Assembly (NCBI RefSeq): GCF_019649055.1
Contig: NW_026570426.1
Coordinates: forward strand, 83,296-147,295
DNA from: Paramacrobiotus metropolitanus
Lineage: Eukaryota > Tardigrada > Eutardigrada > Parachela > Macrobiotidae
DNA: 64,000 nucleotides
Direction of reading: 5' to 3'
Part shown: piece after piece, positions 32,799 to 45,088 of the stretch
Position numbering within the stretch: position 1 is the first letter of the stretch
Layout: each line of letters begins with the position of its first letter
Notes under the pieces: model-generated
Seen by the model: only the letters and a program-made list of their open reading frames with translations
Told to the model about the DNA's origin: nothing
The model's database searches: none
Position numbers and translations under genes: made by a program

Positions 32799-35452
32799 AT
32801 GACGTCACACACGGAGACCGAATACGACATGCGGCGATGCGCGGCAAGATTTTTTCTGAGTCTGTGCTGTTTATCCCCGCTGCTGCAGCGTGGCAGTGGC
32901 GTGATCCTCGTGTACGAGCGAGACGTTGCCGAAGATACCTGGGTTCCGGTCTACCAGGTTCTCAATAACCACCAGTCCCTCGCTGGCCGACGCGACCGCG
33001 ATATTCCGGTGAGCGTTGCTTGGCTTTGTCTGCAGAGCAATAATAATATTAGAAAACAGGAGAACCGAATATGTCGGTCGTGTTGACTGCAACGCTGCTA
33101 TTGTAACCGTTCAAAATGTCCTCAAGGCTAAAACGTCCATTGTAAATTTCGGTCGGAAATCCGGAGAAAACTACACAGTTTATTCGGTGTACCTGACGCC
33201 CTGTGCTAATCTTTAGAGTTATCTGTACGTTGCCGATCCAGAGAACGCCTGCAACGCTGACGATGTGGATCCGGCGCCGCGCGTGTGGGAGGACAACCGA
33301 GCAGCTCCGTTCTTCTTACTCACTAACGACGCACCGTGTGCTCCACAAAACGGTATTTTAACAATTTATAAAAAGGGGGGAAATGTTGCAGCGCAATACA
33401 TTCGTTTAATACATTGAGTCTGCTTTAACGCCCTAGTAAAAGTTTTCTGCACTGTTTTATATCGTTGTCAAATAGAGATAAAAATGACTGCCACCTTTAT
33501 TTCGTTCATAGTGATATAAATAAGGCGAATTAAATTGCCGGGCTAAAAGCATAGGACAGCGCACCGGTAACTGGTCTGGTACTCATTCCTTTTTAAAACT
33601 TCGCAATGAAGCGCTTTTCACGTTAATGTACGCAAATGATTTGGAAATAAAATGCCATCAAAAATGTAACCCTACTTAATTATGAGGTTTCCGACAATTA
33701 AAGTTTTAAAAGATGTACGGGCGTCAGCTAGCATTAACGCTTCACGGAGCTGTTAACCGTTCGAAGGCTATCGGAATACCACGGGCAGTGATGGCAGCGG
33801 AGTGGTCGCAAAGATCTTCAACGCCCAAATGAAAGGCTACAGCGGCATCATCGTGTACGCCGATTACAGTAAAGAGAAGGTCCTCCCGGAGATGGCGGAC
33901 GGAGCGCACTCATACTATGAGGAGTGGCCGCGGACGACGCCGGTTCCCCGGCCGATTCCCGTCAACATTACCGGCTTCATCAAGATTGCCGTGCATTTCG
34001 TCGGACACGACGACGGAGCGCGACTGGCGCAGTACGCGTACAATACGTCTTCTCGGTATACCTGGATTTTCTCTTTCTTAGTGAATCTTGTTCCATGCTT
34101 CGCAATATGCGTTTACTAGTTGAATATTGTGCGCCTTTCTTACAGATCTCTGTACAAAGTGAAAGTTAGTTCGGTGGTGGTCGATCCAACCGACAGGTTC
34201 GGTTACCATCCCCGCGTTGCGTGAGTAAATATTTTTTCTGCTCATTTGTACTTAAGAAAAATTTTTCTTTCATTTCATTTTTGAAAAAGCGAATCATATT
34301 GATTTTTGATTTCCGTTCAAATAATTGAAAACTGTATTTGATAATGATCTACTGCATTTTTTTGAAAGCATACTAAAGGTCATAAATAATTTTCATTCAA
34401 TCAGAGATTTTTTGCGTAGTCCGTTCAAGCATTAGTTCAAATAAATTTCTAAAATCGTAATTATTCTTGGCGAACAAGCAATATGCAAAGTAATTAACGC
34501 GTTTCGATGTCACCTTGAAAACAGGTATCCGAGTTACGAGAGCCCGACGTGGACGAGCGCGCCTACCAGCAGCTCCGGTTCTTCATCTGACAGCAACGCA
34601 TTACTCTGGGGTATCCTCGGTCCCTCATTTGTTATCGGCGCTGTTATCTGGCTGATGAGATTCGCATATCGACGGCACCAGATTCGTCAAGCTGCGAAAG
34701 CAGCAGCCGAACAAGTCATGGTCTGTTACTTCTTCAATGCACCGTGTCACAGAAAAAATCTAAGGAAGTGCTTAATCACAGATCGCTCAGGCGTTGGCGC
34801 AAGCCGCCGCTGAAGATGAGTTAGCGCGCATTCTGATTCTGCGCGAGCAGCAAGTGCGTCGCTTTATCGAGGCCTTCATCGCCCGCGTCCAGGCCGCGGA
34901 AGAGGCAGAGCACGTGCAAGCCAACGGCGTTCCGCTGACACCGGCAGAAATGCAGCGACTGACGCAAGTAAAGGTCACGGAGGAATCGGACGACATCTGT
35001 CCGACATGTCAGCAGACGTTTGTTGTGGACGAAATTAAAATCGTCTTGTCCTGTTCTCATGGTAAATTCGTCGGATACTCGTTCCCGTTGCATTTATGAG
35101 AGATAATTTCAATTTTCTTTGCGCTTGCGATCGTAATTTTTGTTTGACAGTGCTATACCAGCTGCTGTTGGCTTAAAATTAAAGCAGTCTTTATTTGCTT
35201 AAGAAATAGTACTGACCATTCGTTGTGAAATGGCCGAATACTCTACAAATCGGGGAAGTCGAATTGAGTTGTAATGGTACTTGCATTCTTGCAGTGGGTC
35301 ATTCGGCGTGCTTGACGACCTGGCTGACGACCTATTCGCGCAACTGTCCGGTGTGCCGACAACCCGTGGAGACAGCGTCCATCGCAGATCCCAACCCGGG
35401 CGATTGTCGTCAACTCACTGATCGCCAGAACTCCACAGCCGAATTGATGTGA
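32799..35452 (+). CDS. PA-TM-RING E3 ligase, copy 5 (complete, seven exons)
   Basis: This is the cleanest copy. Exons: signal peptide 32799-33008 (a second Met at 32829 precedes FFLSLCCLSPLL and may be the real start); PA-1 33217-33352 (SYLYVADPENACNADDVDPA); PA-2 33767-34055 (VVAKIFNAQMKGYSGIIVYA ... IAVHFVGHDDG); linker 34146-34220; TM 34525-34720 (LLWGILGPSFVIGAVIWLM, then RFAYRRHQIRQ); RING-1 34782-35061 (amphipathic Ala/Glu-rich helix, then DDICPTCQQTF ... LSCSH); RING-2 35295-35452 (VGHSACLTTWLTTYSRN, CPVC). All junctions are phase-consistent. The split RING joins as C-S-H-V-G-H-S-A-C. Predicted membrane E3 ligase of the RNF13/Goliath/GRAIL type, about 440 residues. No disruption seen. 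Confidence 0.88.
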
Positions 35453-37541
35453 TAAGATTGCCGTACTGGCGCTTGGGAGATACATGGATACCATTTCTCT
35501 TTTCACTGTTTTATAAAAATGAATGATTTATCACGCAGAAGCCTGTGCCGATCCAAGGCATGACCTAACGAACAGCTACATACTACATACATACCGTCAT
35601 AGCATGACAAAATTGTATACATCAATACATGCGTAGAAACTTTTCGCTTCCGCACGGTACCAGACACTTTTTTGCATTGTTTAATGGCATTTTATAGCCA
35701 AGTGATTTGTACGCATTGGCATAAAACGGTCTGTATACGCAATAGCCGGTTTGGGAGTTATGACTGGAAATATCAGTAAATTATGTATGAAACAAAATAA
35801 CAAAAAAATAATATTAGTTTAGGTGTACCAGAACGCGGGCTCAGTATAGACCAAACAACTTGCTTCAAATTTTACACGTAAACGCTCACAACTGCAAAGA
35901 TCGCTGTACGCCAACTCATGGTTCTATCAACTTTTCTGAAATTTTGAAGTACATTTCAAAAATAGTTAAATTTGTTTTAAAATTTGAAAAAAATGTTGAA
36001 ACCTGATTGGGTGTAAAAAACGAATTCTGGGCAAAAGGCATTTCAAATAACATTTTTAATTTTTAGATTTCATTCGTTTTGATTTAAAGTAAATGTTGTA
36101 AATCATTTGGATTCGCCATCAGATTTACGTGTGCACTTGCTTTTACCGCAAATATTTTGCAAAAACTGGTAATTAGTAATATCCTGGATTTGTTGCACGG
36201 CAAAAAACCTTTAATTACCGGCACCTGGAATATGGTAACGTAGATTTTCCCCAACGTATAAAATGTATGTGCAGCAAGCCAAGGACAACGAGCCAGGACG
36301 GCGCGCTGCACCCGGTTCCGTCAACTCCACGGTGAACGCGTAACATATCAGCTTGAGTCTGTCGAACTGGACATGAAGTGAACTGGATGGTATCACAGAA
36401 TGCGAATACCGGGATTCGTTCTCCATGGAAGCGCAGCACAGGCTGCGGCAGTAGAACTGGCTAAAGACACTGTCTAAAGCCATTTGCACCATGTTCCGCA
36501 CCCCTTTTTCATATTCGCACCTTAATGTTAGTCGTAATGTTTCCCAGCGCCATTGTCACACGATCGAGTCATCTTCACAATTGTTCATACCCACGCTATT
36601 TTAATTGCACGCGTAAACCCGGTTATCTATTTTACTCACCAGTGACCTCACGTCGTCCATCCGACTGTTTTGTCCACTGTTGTAATGGGGCTTTTTCCCG
36701 CCGCATAGAGATGTTAAACTCGATTACTCCGTACTGCTTTATACAGTGTAAACAGATGATGGGTGCAGCCAGAGTCCTAATGTTCGCCATATTTAACAAA
36801 ATTAATGCCGCGCTCAAGTACGTTTATCTTAAAACAACGCTTCTTTAAACAACTTGAAGTTGTTTATCCGGACAGAAAATGCGACATATGCATAATGCAG
36901 TATACAACTTACAATTAGGTACAAACTTACAAATGCATTTAACTACTGTACACATGCAGTACGCAGATGCTAAATATCCAGCACACGGAACGCGTTTTAA
37001 TGTTTTAAGCTTTACGTACGTGTGAACAGGCGGACGATTATCTTGGTAAGCAACAACCTACTGACGTGAAAGATAAGAATACTGAAACGGCAAGGAATGT
37101 TAAGGAATAAGTAATAATGCAATCTGGAATCTTCTAGAAGGAGTAAACGAATAGCTCAGAATACTACGTCATTTACTCTTATAAAATTGTCTTTTAAATG
37201 ATTTTGTGTACAAACTGGTCAAATCTTTTTGAGTTAACAAGGTGATTACACGGTTCTGTTACACGTTATTTCTGAACACCGAAAACCTTAAAACTGTGGA
37301 ATATTTCATGAGGTATATTATAAATGAGTACGTACGTAGGACATCGCGCTGATTTATATAATTATTGTTTACCTATCTGTGTTGTGCATCATGACAAACA
37401 AATTTAAGGATATTTTAAGATCAGGGTAAAGCTATGCTAAAACAAACAGCAATAGAAAAACAGGCGGAAGTAGGAAATCAGAGTACTCGCTATTCGGAAT
37501 GCAGCAAAAACAGGTAGGCGAATATCTATATGCGTTAGGGC
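35453..37541. other. Intergenic stretch downstream of copy 5
   Basis: No recognised gene. A minus-strand 96-residue frame (36501-36211) without family resemblance is the longest candidate and ends near a possible donor; it is too weak to call. The rest is AT-rich. Confidence 0.3.
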
Positions 37542-38104
37542 CTAATTGTAGCATCCGGATTCGATAGGCGCCTCGCCGGGCACGAAGACAGCCAAGACAC
37601 GTGTATAGTACCGATATCGAGCCCGGGACTTGTCCTCGTTGCGTCCCTGGCACTCTTCCCTGCCGTTGATAGCCCTGATACTCTCTCCGAATTTCCCCTC
37701 GGCCACTCCGGGATGATTATGCACCGCGGCGCCCCAGTACCAGTAGGCGGTGGCCCAGGCGACGTCCTCGTCGTCCGCCACCTGATCCGGGTTCTCCACC
37801 AAGCGGTCATCGTGGTACAGCGCCTGCGAGGCCTTGCGGTAGTTGTCCTCCCACGTCAGCTGCATGTAGCCGCGTCCGTAGTACTTCTCGTACTCCGGTT
37901 GGGGCGAGATCTGCTTCTTGTAGCGCAGTCCGCCGGATTCGTGGAGAATGTTGGCCAGGAACATGGCCAGCTCGCGGCGGCTGGTGATTTTGCCGTTGGG
38001 AGCGCCTTTGGCGAAGCTCTCGTACTGCGCGTCCGTCGGCTGCGGGAGCCGGCGCTGGTTACGGCCTGCTGGAATTCGTCTCTGCTGACCAGATATCTAG
38101 ACAT
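37542..38104 (-). pseudogene. GH19 chitinase-like gene, intronless, one frameshift
   Basis: GH19 enzymes hydrolyse chitin or related glycans by inversion. The N-terminal frame starts MSRYLVSRDEFQQAV (38104 down). After about 16 codons the family match continues in another frame (PTDAQYESFAKGAPNGKI, then RRELAMFLANILHESGGL) to the stop at 37542. HESGG carries the expected first catalytic Glu, YYGRGYMQLTWEDNY is the family's substrate-cleft motif, and LVENPDQVADDEDVAWATA and INGREEC follow as in GH19 relatives. About 185 residues, the catalytic core only; no signal peptide is visible. The one-base shift lies near 38045-38060. The gene is much more GC-rich than its surroundings and has no introns, which suggests transfer from a microbe or a retrocopy. 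It could be functional if the shift is a sequence error. Confidence 0.75.
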
Positions 38105-40433
38105 GATGCTATGTAGAAATGTTTATTAATTACATAGTGTATGGGCAGAAGTGCGCTCTGATGGAAGGCTGCTTATATACACATTCGTTGGGAGAGAATG
38201 TGAACTGTAAAAAGTACTTATGACATTACGCGAAGTTTTTGTCATTTAGTTTTAACACCACGGAGTGATTTTGTGTTATCGCATAGCTGATCATTGAGCA
38301 TACGCTGCACCTTGTGTACCGAACTCTTGTTGATAAAATCCTTGTTTGCATTGTCACTCTTATGTGATACCTATATTTCCTGTCTGGAGGTGAGTATTCG
38401 CGCATGCTCAGCTATAGCTAACATTGGCCGAGATTGTTATTCATTAAATTCGGGAATTATCTGCGGTGTTTATCTGAATGACTGACTTACCGTTATTTTC
38501 AGTCGATAGCCGTACCCATGTTTGTGCAACGTGTTCGAGTAACCAAACCCTACGGCAATGTTTGATTGCAGTAAAATTGTTATTATTTAACACACTTCGC
38601 ACCCCGATAACATCCCACCAGCTAGATCTTTTAGGGCAATTAGCATGCCGCCAAAATGAGACCTCACTTCGTATGCAAGTATAGTAATGCAACACACGTT
38701 ATGCAGTATCAGAAAAATTAACGTATTACACTACTGCGTTGATAAAAGGTTTATTTTAGATGCGCTTAACTAATTATAAGGTTCTAAACTTAAAACTTTT
38801 AGTATAAAATTCACCAAACACTGTTCGCTGAATTATAATTTGGAAACGATATCGTGTGCAAAAACGTGGTAAAGGTATATCGCCCCAGGAGTTTTGAAAA
38901 TAATTTTATTTAAAATTTTAAAAACACACTTACGGGCGCCGTCGGGCGGTACCGCTACTGGACGTTGTGAGCTAGCTCCATAGCTTTCCCGATATCGAAA
39001 ACGGTAGGTTATGTAGACAACCTGTCAACCTCCAAAGACAGAACTGGATTTAAATAAATTTCTGGAGTATTTTTTTAATAACGAGTCGAGGTGTTATATA
39101 ATTGAATTGGTTTGCGCTTTCGTCGCTGCTGGCCGTAAAGGACCGGATTCATAACCCAGCCTTTTTTGAATCGGCGCTATTCGCTTTTTATCTGTTACGA
39201 AGTGTTTCCTCCATCAACACTCACGACGAAAAGTTGTGTTTTAACGTAAACGAATGTTTTTATTAAAAATTTATAAGCCTCATATACCAGAATATGGCGC
39301 CGCCAATGGCCCGCCATATCCTGGTAGCGCAAGCTTCGCACTTTATAATGAGATGTTAAGCCCAACATGAATAACCGCTTGAAACCTCGCCCTAATAGGC
39401 AGGCAAAGGTGTAGGTAAGAAGACTGTCATAAGGCAAAGGTGTAGATAAGAAGACTGTTTGTTGACCAGTTTTATTTGTGCATTCTATTATGCCGATCCA
39501 TCCCAGAAACTGTCAGCAAGGTGCAGCCGGAATGCGCTTAATGGGAGCGTGCCATTTTGAACACTGTGCAGCGGATAAGGGACACTCATTGTGTCAGTAA
39601 TTATTGATCATCGGGTTCGGTAACCAAATGCTTACATTAATTCGCTTGTTGGCCAATTAACGGATGAAAAAGCTCCAATAAAACTCGCATTCGCAGTCCA
39701 AAGTCTTCAAGTATTACCGCTTGCTCTGCTATTGGCAATGCCACTGGCAGGGCGCCAGAGCGACGTTTTAACCTGCCAACGCGGAGTCTATCATGCGCGG
39801 TGCTGATCGAGGCCAACTTAAATCAAATGTTTTCTGCGTTCAGAACGCGTCTGAATTTTGATGGTATTCCGTATAACAAGTCTAAGGTATTTGACTTGTA
39901 TAAAAGTGAAAACTGTGAAGTTTGTGTTTGAAATTGCAGAAAACATGTCAAAATTGTTCAAGACTAAACCGAAGGAAATTATCAATATTAATTTATCGGA
40001 GATTTTAATAAAGAATTTTATCCCCAAAAAATTCTGCTTGTAAGATGAAACTGAAATGGGGACGAGATGTTTCTGGCAATCTCTCTTGGGGTCAGAAACT
40101 CTACGGTCAAAGTGCTACGTGCAAATAATAAATAAAGCAGGCGCACGGTTGCAATCATGGCCGATAGCGCTATGCTTTCTCTTAGAAGCAGATTAGATGG
40201 TTTTCAGTACACTGCCTTCTTTTGAACATATGAGTAACGTATTAGTCATACAACACAACTGTGACTAATGTCTGCACAAGGTGACAAGATGACTGACCAA
40301 AAACAATATTATCTCAAATTAGATATGTTTAGATACCAGTACGGAATCACCCTATTTAAACCAGTACCCGTTATACCTGTAGTAAAATTTTCTAACACTT
40401 TTTCAAAAAGCATTACTTCAGTTTAGCATTAAA
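38105..40433. other. Intergenic stretch with one possible isolated exon
   Basis: No gene is recognised apart from the possible minus-strand exon at 38934-39021. There is an imperfect direct repeat around 39413-39455 (AGGCAAAGGTGTAG-TAAGAAGACTGT). Confidence 0.3.
38934..39021 (-). CDS. Possible isolated internal exon, unknown protein
   Basis: An 88-base open stretch on the minus strand bounded by a GACAG acceptor (39022-39024) and a consensus GTAAGT donor (38928-38933). It reads VVYITYRFRYRESYGASSQR and further residues without a stop. No neighbouring exon was found that extends it, and no family is recognised. It may belong to a gene with long introns, or be chance. Confidence 0.22.
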
Positions 40434-42430
40434 ATGCCTCATGGTGCTTCGAACCCGGCATCCAGCGGCAGGAAAATCGTGCTGGTGATCGGTGAAACTG
40501 GATCAGGAAAGTCTACGCTGATCAATTATCTCACCAACTACTTCAAAGGGGGAAATATTGCAGCACCTCGAATCGCTATTCCGACTGAGTACTATTCGAA
40601 GCCCACTGAGGCATACCAGTACCACGAAGCAAATGTCAGTAATCAAACTGCCAGCCAAACCGAAAAGTGGTAAGTCTTAAGACTTAAGGATATTGGCATG
40701 GTACCCCTAGATCCCTAGAGAACCGCGTTGATTAGGCTCTAAAAATACCAGAACACTGTTCTGTTTGGTAGCCGTGAAAGTCTGCCGTCATTAAACCTGA
40801 ACTAAAATGGTTGCACAATTTTATTCTGTAATAATTTTCACTGGGCAAAATAAAATTTTGGATTGTTCTGCTTTATATTTATCATTTCTTTTCTGTGCTT
40901 CTTAGACGGGCCACGTTTATCAAATTGCTTTTATATTATGGCAGTTAGACAGAACAGACTGATGTTGTAACACTCTCGTTTCTCGTTAATATTATTAGTA
41001 TTCTAATATTGCAACTGCAGTAGCCACACTCCTTTAGAAGAAACGTTAATAGGTTATTGGAAAGTGTCACTGTTAATTTTGAAAACCTTTTTCTGGTTTG
41101 GTTTAACGAAATAAAAGTTAAAGTTTTATTGAGTTAAATGTTAAGAATAATACTTTACGTTTGTAATACAATATTATTGCAAATTGTCGTATGGCCTCAG
41201 GTAAAAGGCATACACGGCGGGTAGCGATTTAAAAAAAATTACTACAAATTACCTTAGCTTCCATCCAGCTTTGTGGAGCTTGTGGACAAGAAGCAGAAAC
41301 AAAAGACGCCCACAAACGCAGTCAACGCGTTTCTCTAGGGGAAGTACTCGTATTGTATTTCATGCAATACTGTCGGTTAATAGAATATTTTCCGCAAAAT
41401 GCCGGGAAAAAAATTGCAGAAAGCGAATTGTCGGGCAGCAGTAAATCGAAGGTCAATAAACTGATGTGCTACCGGTAATGGTAGCTAATCCAGTGGTGTA
41501 CAATCGTAATTTTCTAGCAAACCTGCACGCATCCAAAATTAATGCGCAACCTAAAAGGGAAAATTAGGTATTATACACTGGCAAGAAGTAATCACATTTA
41601 ATGCTGGGCTGTACGAGCTTTCGTTAAAAAATCCCGTTTTTCGAGAAAAAACCGTTACGCAGATTGAACAGTCCTCTAATATTTGCAGTTCATAAAGATC
41701 ATGTGAAAAGAGTGCACAGTTCTTTGGGCGGGTTTAGCACTTCCTTCTTTTCAGTTAGCAATTGGGACTTACGTTAGTTCAAATCCTTTTCAATTTCTAC
41801 GGGTAAAAACAAATGGAAAAACGGCACCTTTTCAAACGATTCGATATACCCAGTTCTTGATCACCCAGATTCTTATTTTATCAAACGCTAAAATTTATTT
41901 GCAGCATGGATTACGATTTTGAATCGGGAACAGCATCATATCGTTTCATCGACACTCCAGGAATGAGCGATAGCAGGGGCGTGGAACGGGACGAAAAAAA
42001 TATTCAACAGATTCTCCAAGCAGCCCAATCAGCGGGAACTCTGTCGGCTATTGTCATCGTAATTAACGGCACACAATGCAGAGGCACCATCAATCTGCGC
42101 AATACGCTTACCCGACTGCGAGGTATAACACCGAACGCTTTAACGGACAACCTGATCGTTGTGCTGACAAGCTGCGATTCGACTAATTTCAAGTTCAAAC
42201 TTATGTCGCTGCATCCGTGGACGCTCAAAGCGGAGAACATTTTCGCCATGAACAATGCGGCGTTGAGTCAAGATCCGCTGTTAATGCTGGAGGGCGACCA
42301 CCGGCAAGGTAATCGAACGCTCCTAAACTACACATCAGATAGAATGATCGAATAGTTGTCTATACAACTAAAAAACGTTTTTTGTCAGTAATGGAAGCTT
42401 TGTGGAAGAAATCCATGGCTGAAATCAATC

Positions 42431-42438
42431 GGTTCGTC
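42431..42438. repeat. Left 8-bp target-site duplication of the KDZ-like element
   Basis: GGTTCGTC, identical to 50141-50148. Both flank the 7702-bp element and are part of the host GTPase codons Arg-Phe-Val. Confidence 0.85.
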
Positions 42439-42452
42439 CTCTCCTCTCGAGA

Positions 42453-42481
42453 GAATGTCCAAGTTAGGACATTAGTGGTTC
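42453..42481. repeat. Left conserved TIR block of the KDZ-like element
   Basis: 29 bases starting GAATGTCCAAGTTAGGACAT, exactly reverse-complementary to 50103-50131. The block itself contains the imperfect palindrome GTCCaagttaGGAC. The outermost 14 (left) and 9 (right) bases are less well matched. Confidence 0.85.
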
Positions 42482-42880
42482 AATGGTTCTGAACCAATGG
42501 AACCACACTTGAACCAAGTACGTTCTCACTTACCGACACGCTGACACACTACCGCTGTACCCCGTGAACTAACGGAACCAATGGAACCACATGGAACCCC
42601 AATGGAACCACAAGCGAACCAAGAGCACTCTCACTTGCATGCACGCTGTCCCACTACCGCTGTACCCCGTGAACCAATGGAACCAATGGAACCACATGGA
42701 ACCACAATGGAACCACAAGCGAACCAAAAGCACTCTCACTTGGATGCACGCTGTCCCACTACCGCTGTATCCCGTGAACCAATGGAAGGAATAGAACCAC
42801 ATGGAACCACAATGGAACTTCAAGCGAACCAAGGACACCCTCGCTTGCCGACTCGGCTGGACACCACCTGGGTATCCCAT
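42482..42880. repeat. Left subterminal repeats (about 4 x 105 bp)
   Basis: Units run from GGAACCAATGGAACCACATGG to CCCACTACCGCTGTACCCCG and are rich in TGGAACCA. They keep a long frame open by chance because the repeat avoids stops (repetitive Met-Glu-Pro). I treat this as transposase-binding DNA and do not call it a gene. Confidence 0.8.
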
Positions 42881-43099
42881 TTCGAAAAACAAACACTGAA
42901 ACATTAACTTCGGCCACTTAAATTTCGGCTGAAATACTACGTCCATCTTTCACTTTGGCCACCATTCACTTCGACCGCAGTGCATATCGGGCGACGCTCG
43001 CTCTGGCTTGCCCACATTACCGTCGTCATACAACAAGCAATGAGCCTACCTAACAGTCAAATGCTTATGAACCGCAACAATGTCCGAATGAAATATCTG

Positions 43100-43715
43100 A
43101 TTGATACTAAGAACAACAGGAAGTGAAGGCGAGAAACCTAATAAAATCCAAACCTGAAAGAGGAAGAATCACGAGAAAGCATAAGAAAACTCTAAACATA
43201 AGAACGCCTAAGAAAACCTAAAAAATTCAAGTTTCCAAAATGTTCAGTTGCGGAAATAACGCGGACCGAAATTAGTGCTGGCCCAAGTGAGTTTCGGCCT
43301 CAGTGACTATGTCAGTCTATGTGCAGCCGAAGCGATCTTGCACGGCAACCACCTTATAACCAAACTTAAACCACGTGAGTATACGTAATTATTCTCAGGT
43401 TATATTATGCGCTTTGGTTAGGCCATTTTCCCATTACAATTCGCTTTTTTTCATTTATTTATTCAGGTTACAAATATGCTTCGGTACCCTCTCGTCTCTG
43501 CCTAATCATCGAAGGGTAATAAACGTGCGAAATAAAATAAACGCCACCAAAGATGACAGTTTCTACTTCTTTGAGAAACTAAAAACGTAAAACAGCGAAT
43601 ATATTCGCAACTGATAATTCTGCTCATGATTTAACCACTTCTGCAAAGTACAGTAGCAGTAGCCGATGCTCAGAAGTATTCGGATTTAGTACGTAATATC
43701 TGTTCAAAGCATTTA
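43100..43715. other. Non-coding interior of the KDZ-like element
   Basis: AT-rich interior with short frames only. No supported feature. Confidence 0.35.
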
Positions 43716-44115
43716 TTAGTCCAAAGGCATCTGACTGCTGGCGCTGTCCGCGGACACCTTCGCTAAGTACTTGTTACGTCTCGTAATCAGCCGGTGCAGG
43801 AAAAAGAGCTGGCGATACTTTGGCATCTTGAGCAGTGCAAATTTATAGCGTCCCAGCCATGCATTTGTTTGCTCACACGCCTGGGTATTTGCTGATTTGA
43901 ATGTTGGATGAGTTTCCATAATCCGAGCCGGATTATAGTAGGTATGATACTGATGGCCGACGTGGTTGTCCAAGTGGAATTTATCGATTACCTTTCCTAC
44001 GCCGCTCCACATGGTGTCGAAGGGCTTTGGTAGTTGAAGTGAAAGGACGACGTGTAACGTCTTCAGAGAAACGGGAATGTTGGGTGTTGGGAGATACTGG
44101 GCTACGTTAAGAAAG
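43716..44115 (-). pseudogene. Second KDZ-family transposase, C-terminal exon only
   Basis: Begins after a CTCTCCAG acceptor and runs to a stop at 43716. It contains KVIDKFHLDNHVGHQY, a Tyr-rich stretch and NTQACEQTNAWLGRYKFAL. These correspond one to one to KVIDRFHMRNHKPECF and NTESAEQVFSQLRNL of the transposase on the other strand, including the Glu of the catalytic triad. Overall identity is low, so this is a different KDZ lineage and not a duplicate. The upstream exons that should hold the two catalytic Asp residues are not found, so the gene is probably a remnant from an older element or a second, truncated transposase gene. Confidence 0.6.
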
Positions 44116-45088
44116 CTGGAGAGCACACGGGATCGTGGTGAATTTTATTAAAATTTAATAAACACTCCGCACACTGTAAAAACCGACTAACTCCCGAACT
44201 GCACTTCCGAGTCGTATTACCCGCGCCAAGCTGATCGGTCTTTGTGTTGGGTGAGTAAGCTGGTCAGCCTGCAACGGGGGTTTGGTCTGAGAAGCTGATT
44301 GGCCTGCAACTGTTTGGTACAAAGTTATGCAAAGCTGATTGTTTCGCGGTTGAGTTTGTACATAGGCGTACGGGATTTTGATTTCTCCACGAAAGTGGGA
44401 AGAAAAAGGGAATTTGAGTCGCGCCAACGGCACAAGGCCATCGGGCAGATTTTGATTATCCTGACCACTTAACAGGCGTGCCTGTGATGCCACTGGTGGG
44501 TGACGATTGTCCCCGGGCATTTTAAGATGGAATTATTGATTTTAGTGGTCGAGAAGTTTAACCTAAAATTTATTTTGAGTCGCACCAACGTCACAAGGCC
44601 ATCGGGCGGTTTTTTGGAGATTTACCGAATGCAAATGGCTGATTTCCGCTAGAATAAATGTACGCGGCTGTATTTTGATTTACCAGGCACGTTCGTGCAC
44701 CGGTCGAAGTAATTTTGATTCGCTTTCTGATTATGTCATTGGGCACATGCGTGCGCCAATAGTGGAATGAGTTGATTACGGAAGTTATGCAGAATTGATT
44801 TATGTGGAAAAGTTTGAGTATGTAAGTTGGTTTGCGCGAAACGTCTCTACAGTGCAGTGTGCAAACAGAAGAAATTCTAACAAAATTGGGATAAGTCTAT
44901 TCTACATAAAAATAAGATCTATCGAAATTTATAACTAGAAAAAACAGGAACAAAATATAAGATCCATATCCACGCGCGTTTCCAGATCCACGCGTCCAAA
45001 TCCGCTTGACCACTATGAGTGCACTTTGGTCCATTCCGATCCGAGACAGCGACTATGAGTCTGCCTGTCTATTTATCCGTCGGATGAG
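44116..45088. other. Non-coding interior with a short internal duplication
   Basis: AAGGCCATCGGGC with its flank GAGTCGC-CCAAC occurs at about 44413-44446 and 44576-44610. A minus-strand open frame (44520-44155) shows no family resemblance and low complexity; I do not call it. Confidence 0.35.

Noticed and set aside
36211-36501. Minus-strand 96-residue protein gene
   Set aside because: No family resemblance, no clear start context, and only a weak possible donor.
42581-42907. Long frame of repeating Met-Glu-Pro on the + strand, with counterparts on the - strand at 49604-50048
   Set aside because: It is the translation of the subterminal DNA repeats; open in several frames and mirrored at the other end, without splice or start context.
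44155-44520. Minus-strand 121-residue protein in the KDZ-like element
   Set aside because: Low-complexity composition, covers an internally repeated non-coding segment, and lacks KDZ motifs.
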